Positions 63,516 to 64,000 of a stretch of 64,000 nt of DNA are shown here, in pieces; positions within the stretch are counted from its first letter, which is position 1, and every line of letters begins with the position of its first letter. Under the pieces are notes generated by a model, which saw only the letters and a list, made by a program, of their open reading frames with translations, was not told where the DNA came from and searched no databases. Source of the stretch: Liopterus haemorrhoidalis (lineage: Eukaryota > Arthropoda > Insecta > Coleoptera > Dytiscidae). The translations under genes and the position numbers were made by a program. The stretch is taken from contig OZ020624.1 in the NCBI GenBank assembly GCA_963971575.1, forward strand, positions 29,586,356 through 29,650,355, in the 5' to 3' direction.

Positions 63516-64000
63516 TGTCACAAAGGTAATCCTTAGTTAGGAGTGCGATACCTAGATATTGTAACGTACAACTATTTGATTCAAATACTATTTGTCAGCG
63601 TCTAGCATATATTACCTGATTACATAATGCATACGCTGCATTTTTGTATTAAGAAAATATTTGTCATGACGAATGAATATCGGAACAAGGTCAATCAGAA
63701 GTATAAGTATGTGGATGTCGTACGGAATCCGCGCAGAGGAACCTAGCCAACTCATCTACAAATTCCAGTCAACACGGACGACCGAGAGACCGACTCCATA
63801 TACTCATACATCTGGTGAGCCAAGCAAGTAGTACCATGTGAGTGGGAGAAGGTTTCTCCGGGTTTTCGGACTTCCTGTTGGAAAGCTTCCGCCTCGGAGA
63901 TAGGTCCAAGTCGATGCCCACACGGAGCAGACCGAAGGTTTCCCCAACTCCATGGACAAATTCATACAATTATATTGTAAATTAGATATATAATTAATAA
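63516..64000 (+). mobile_element. Family-A LTR, truncated by window end
   Basis: It starts TGTCACAAAGGTAATCC and follows family A module by module, including CATTTTTGTATTAAG (CATTTTCGTAATAAG in the 13-kb copy), CATGTGAGTGGGAGAA, CCGCCTCGGAGAT and CCCCAACTCCATGG. It runs to the last base, so it is unknown whether it is a solo LTR or the 5' LTR of an intact element. The minus open frame 63769-63969 is antisense and matches those in the other two copies. Confidence 0.82.

Overview
The window reads as AT-rich nuclear DNA of an arthropod, most likely an insect. The evidence is the mix of mobile elements: many mariner-like and Tc1-like transposons, hAT elements, RTE-like and Jockey/CR1/I-like LINEs, gypsy-like LTRs, TTAA-flanked MITEs, and long A/T simple repeats. 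The order cannot be resolved from the sequence. I found no convincing host protein gene, tRNA, rRNA or CRISPR array. Nearly every open frame is a mobile-element remnant, its antisense shadow, or chance in AT-rich DNA. The window looks like intergenic or intronic DNA built from layers of decayed insertions. The only host-like signal is a weak candidate non-coding first exon near 8.7 kb.

Layout. 0-8 kb: LINE fragments, a paired-LTR element with no coding interior (2661-3361) and a hAT MITE with perfect target duplications (7453-8045). 8-17 kb: candidate exon, an internally deleted mariner (9335-10369), LINE tails, a solo LTR (13467-14022), and a mariner split by a 443-bp insertion. 17-23 kb: a long-TIR element carrying the C-terminus of an unassigned protein (17416-18196), then two hAT elements abutting at one target site (20336-22377). 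23-30 kb: LINEs, a hAT containing a second MITE, an RTE inside an older LINE, and a LINE hit by a small MITE. 31-33 kb: a degenerate ~175-bp tandem array hit by a MITE. 34-43 kb: an LTR with an adjacent purine tract, LINE, Tc1 and mariner fragments. 43-54 kb: a large MITE with an internal foldback, a mariner split by an I-like LINE, more mariner remnants, and a solo LTR. 54-64 kb: RTE and Jockey-like LINEs, a hAT nested in a TTAA MITE, a mariner carrying an LTR, a mariner with an altered catalytic residue, and a third copy of the 13-kb LTR family cut off by the window end.

The elements relate to each other by nesting and trans-mobilisation. Target duplications (8 bp for hAT, TA for mariner, 4 bp for LTRs, 13-14 bp for LINEs) date several insertions relative to their hosts. 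Mariner-type copies from several families have lost all or part of the catalytic domain but often keep the ends and the helix-turn-helix region. Three copies of one family share the same internal deletion, which suggests a non-autonomous lineage that was copied by a transposase made elsewhere.
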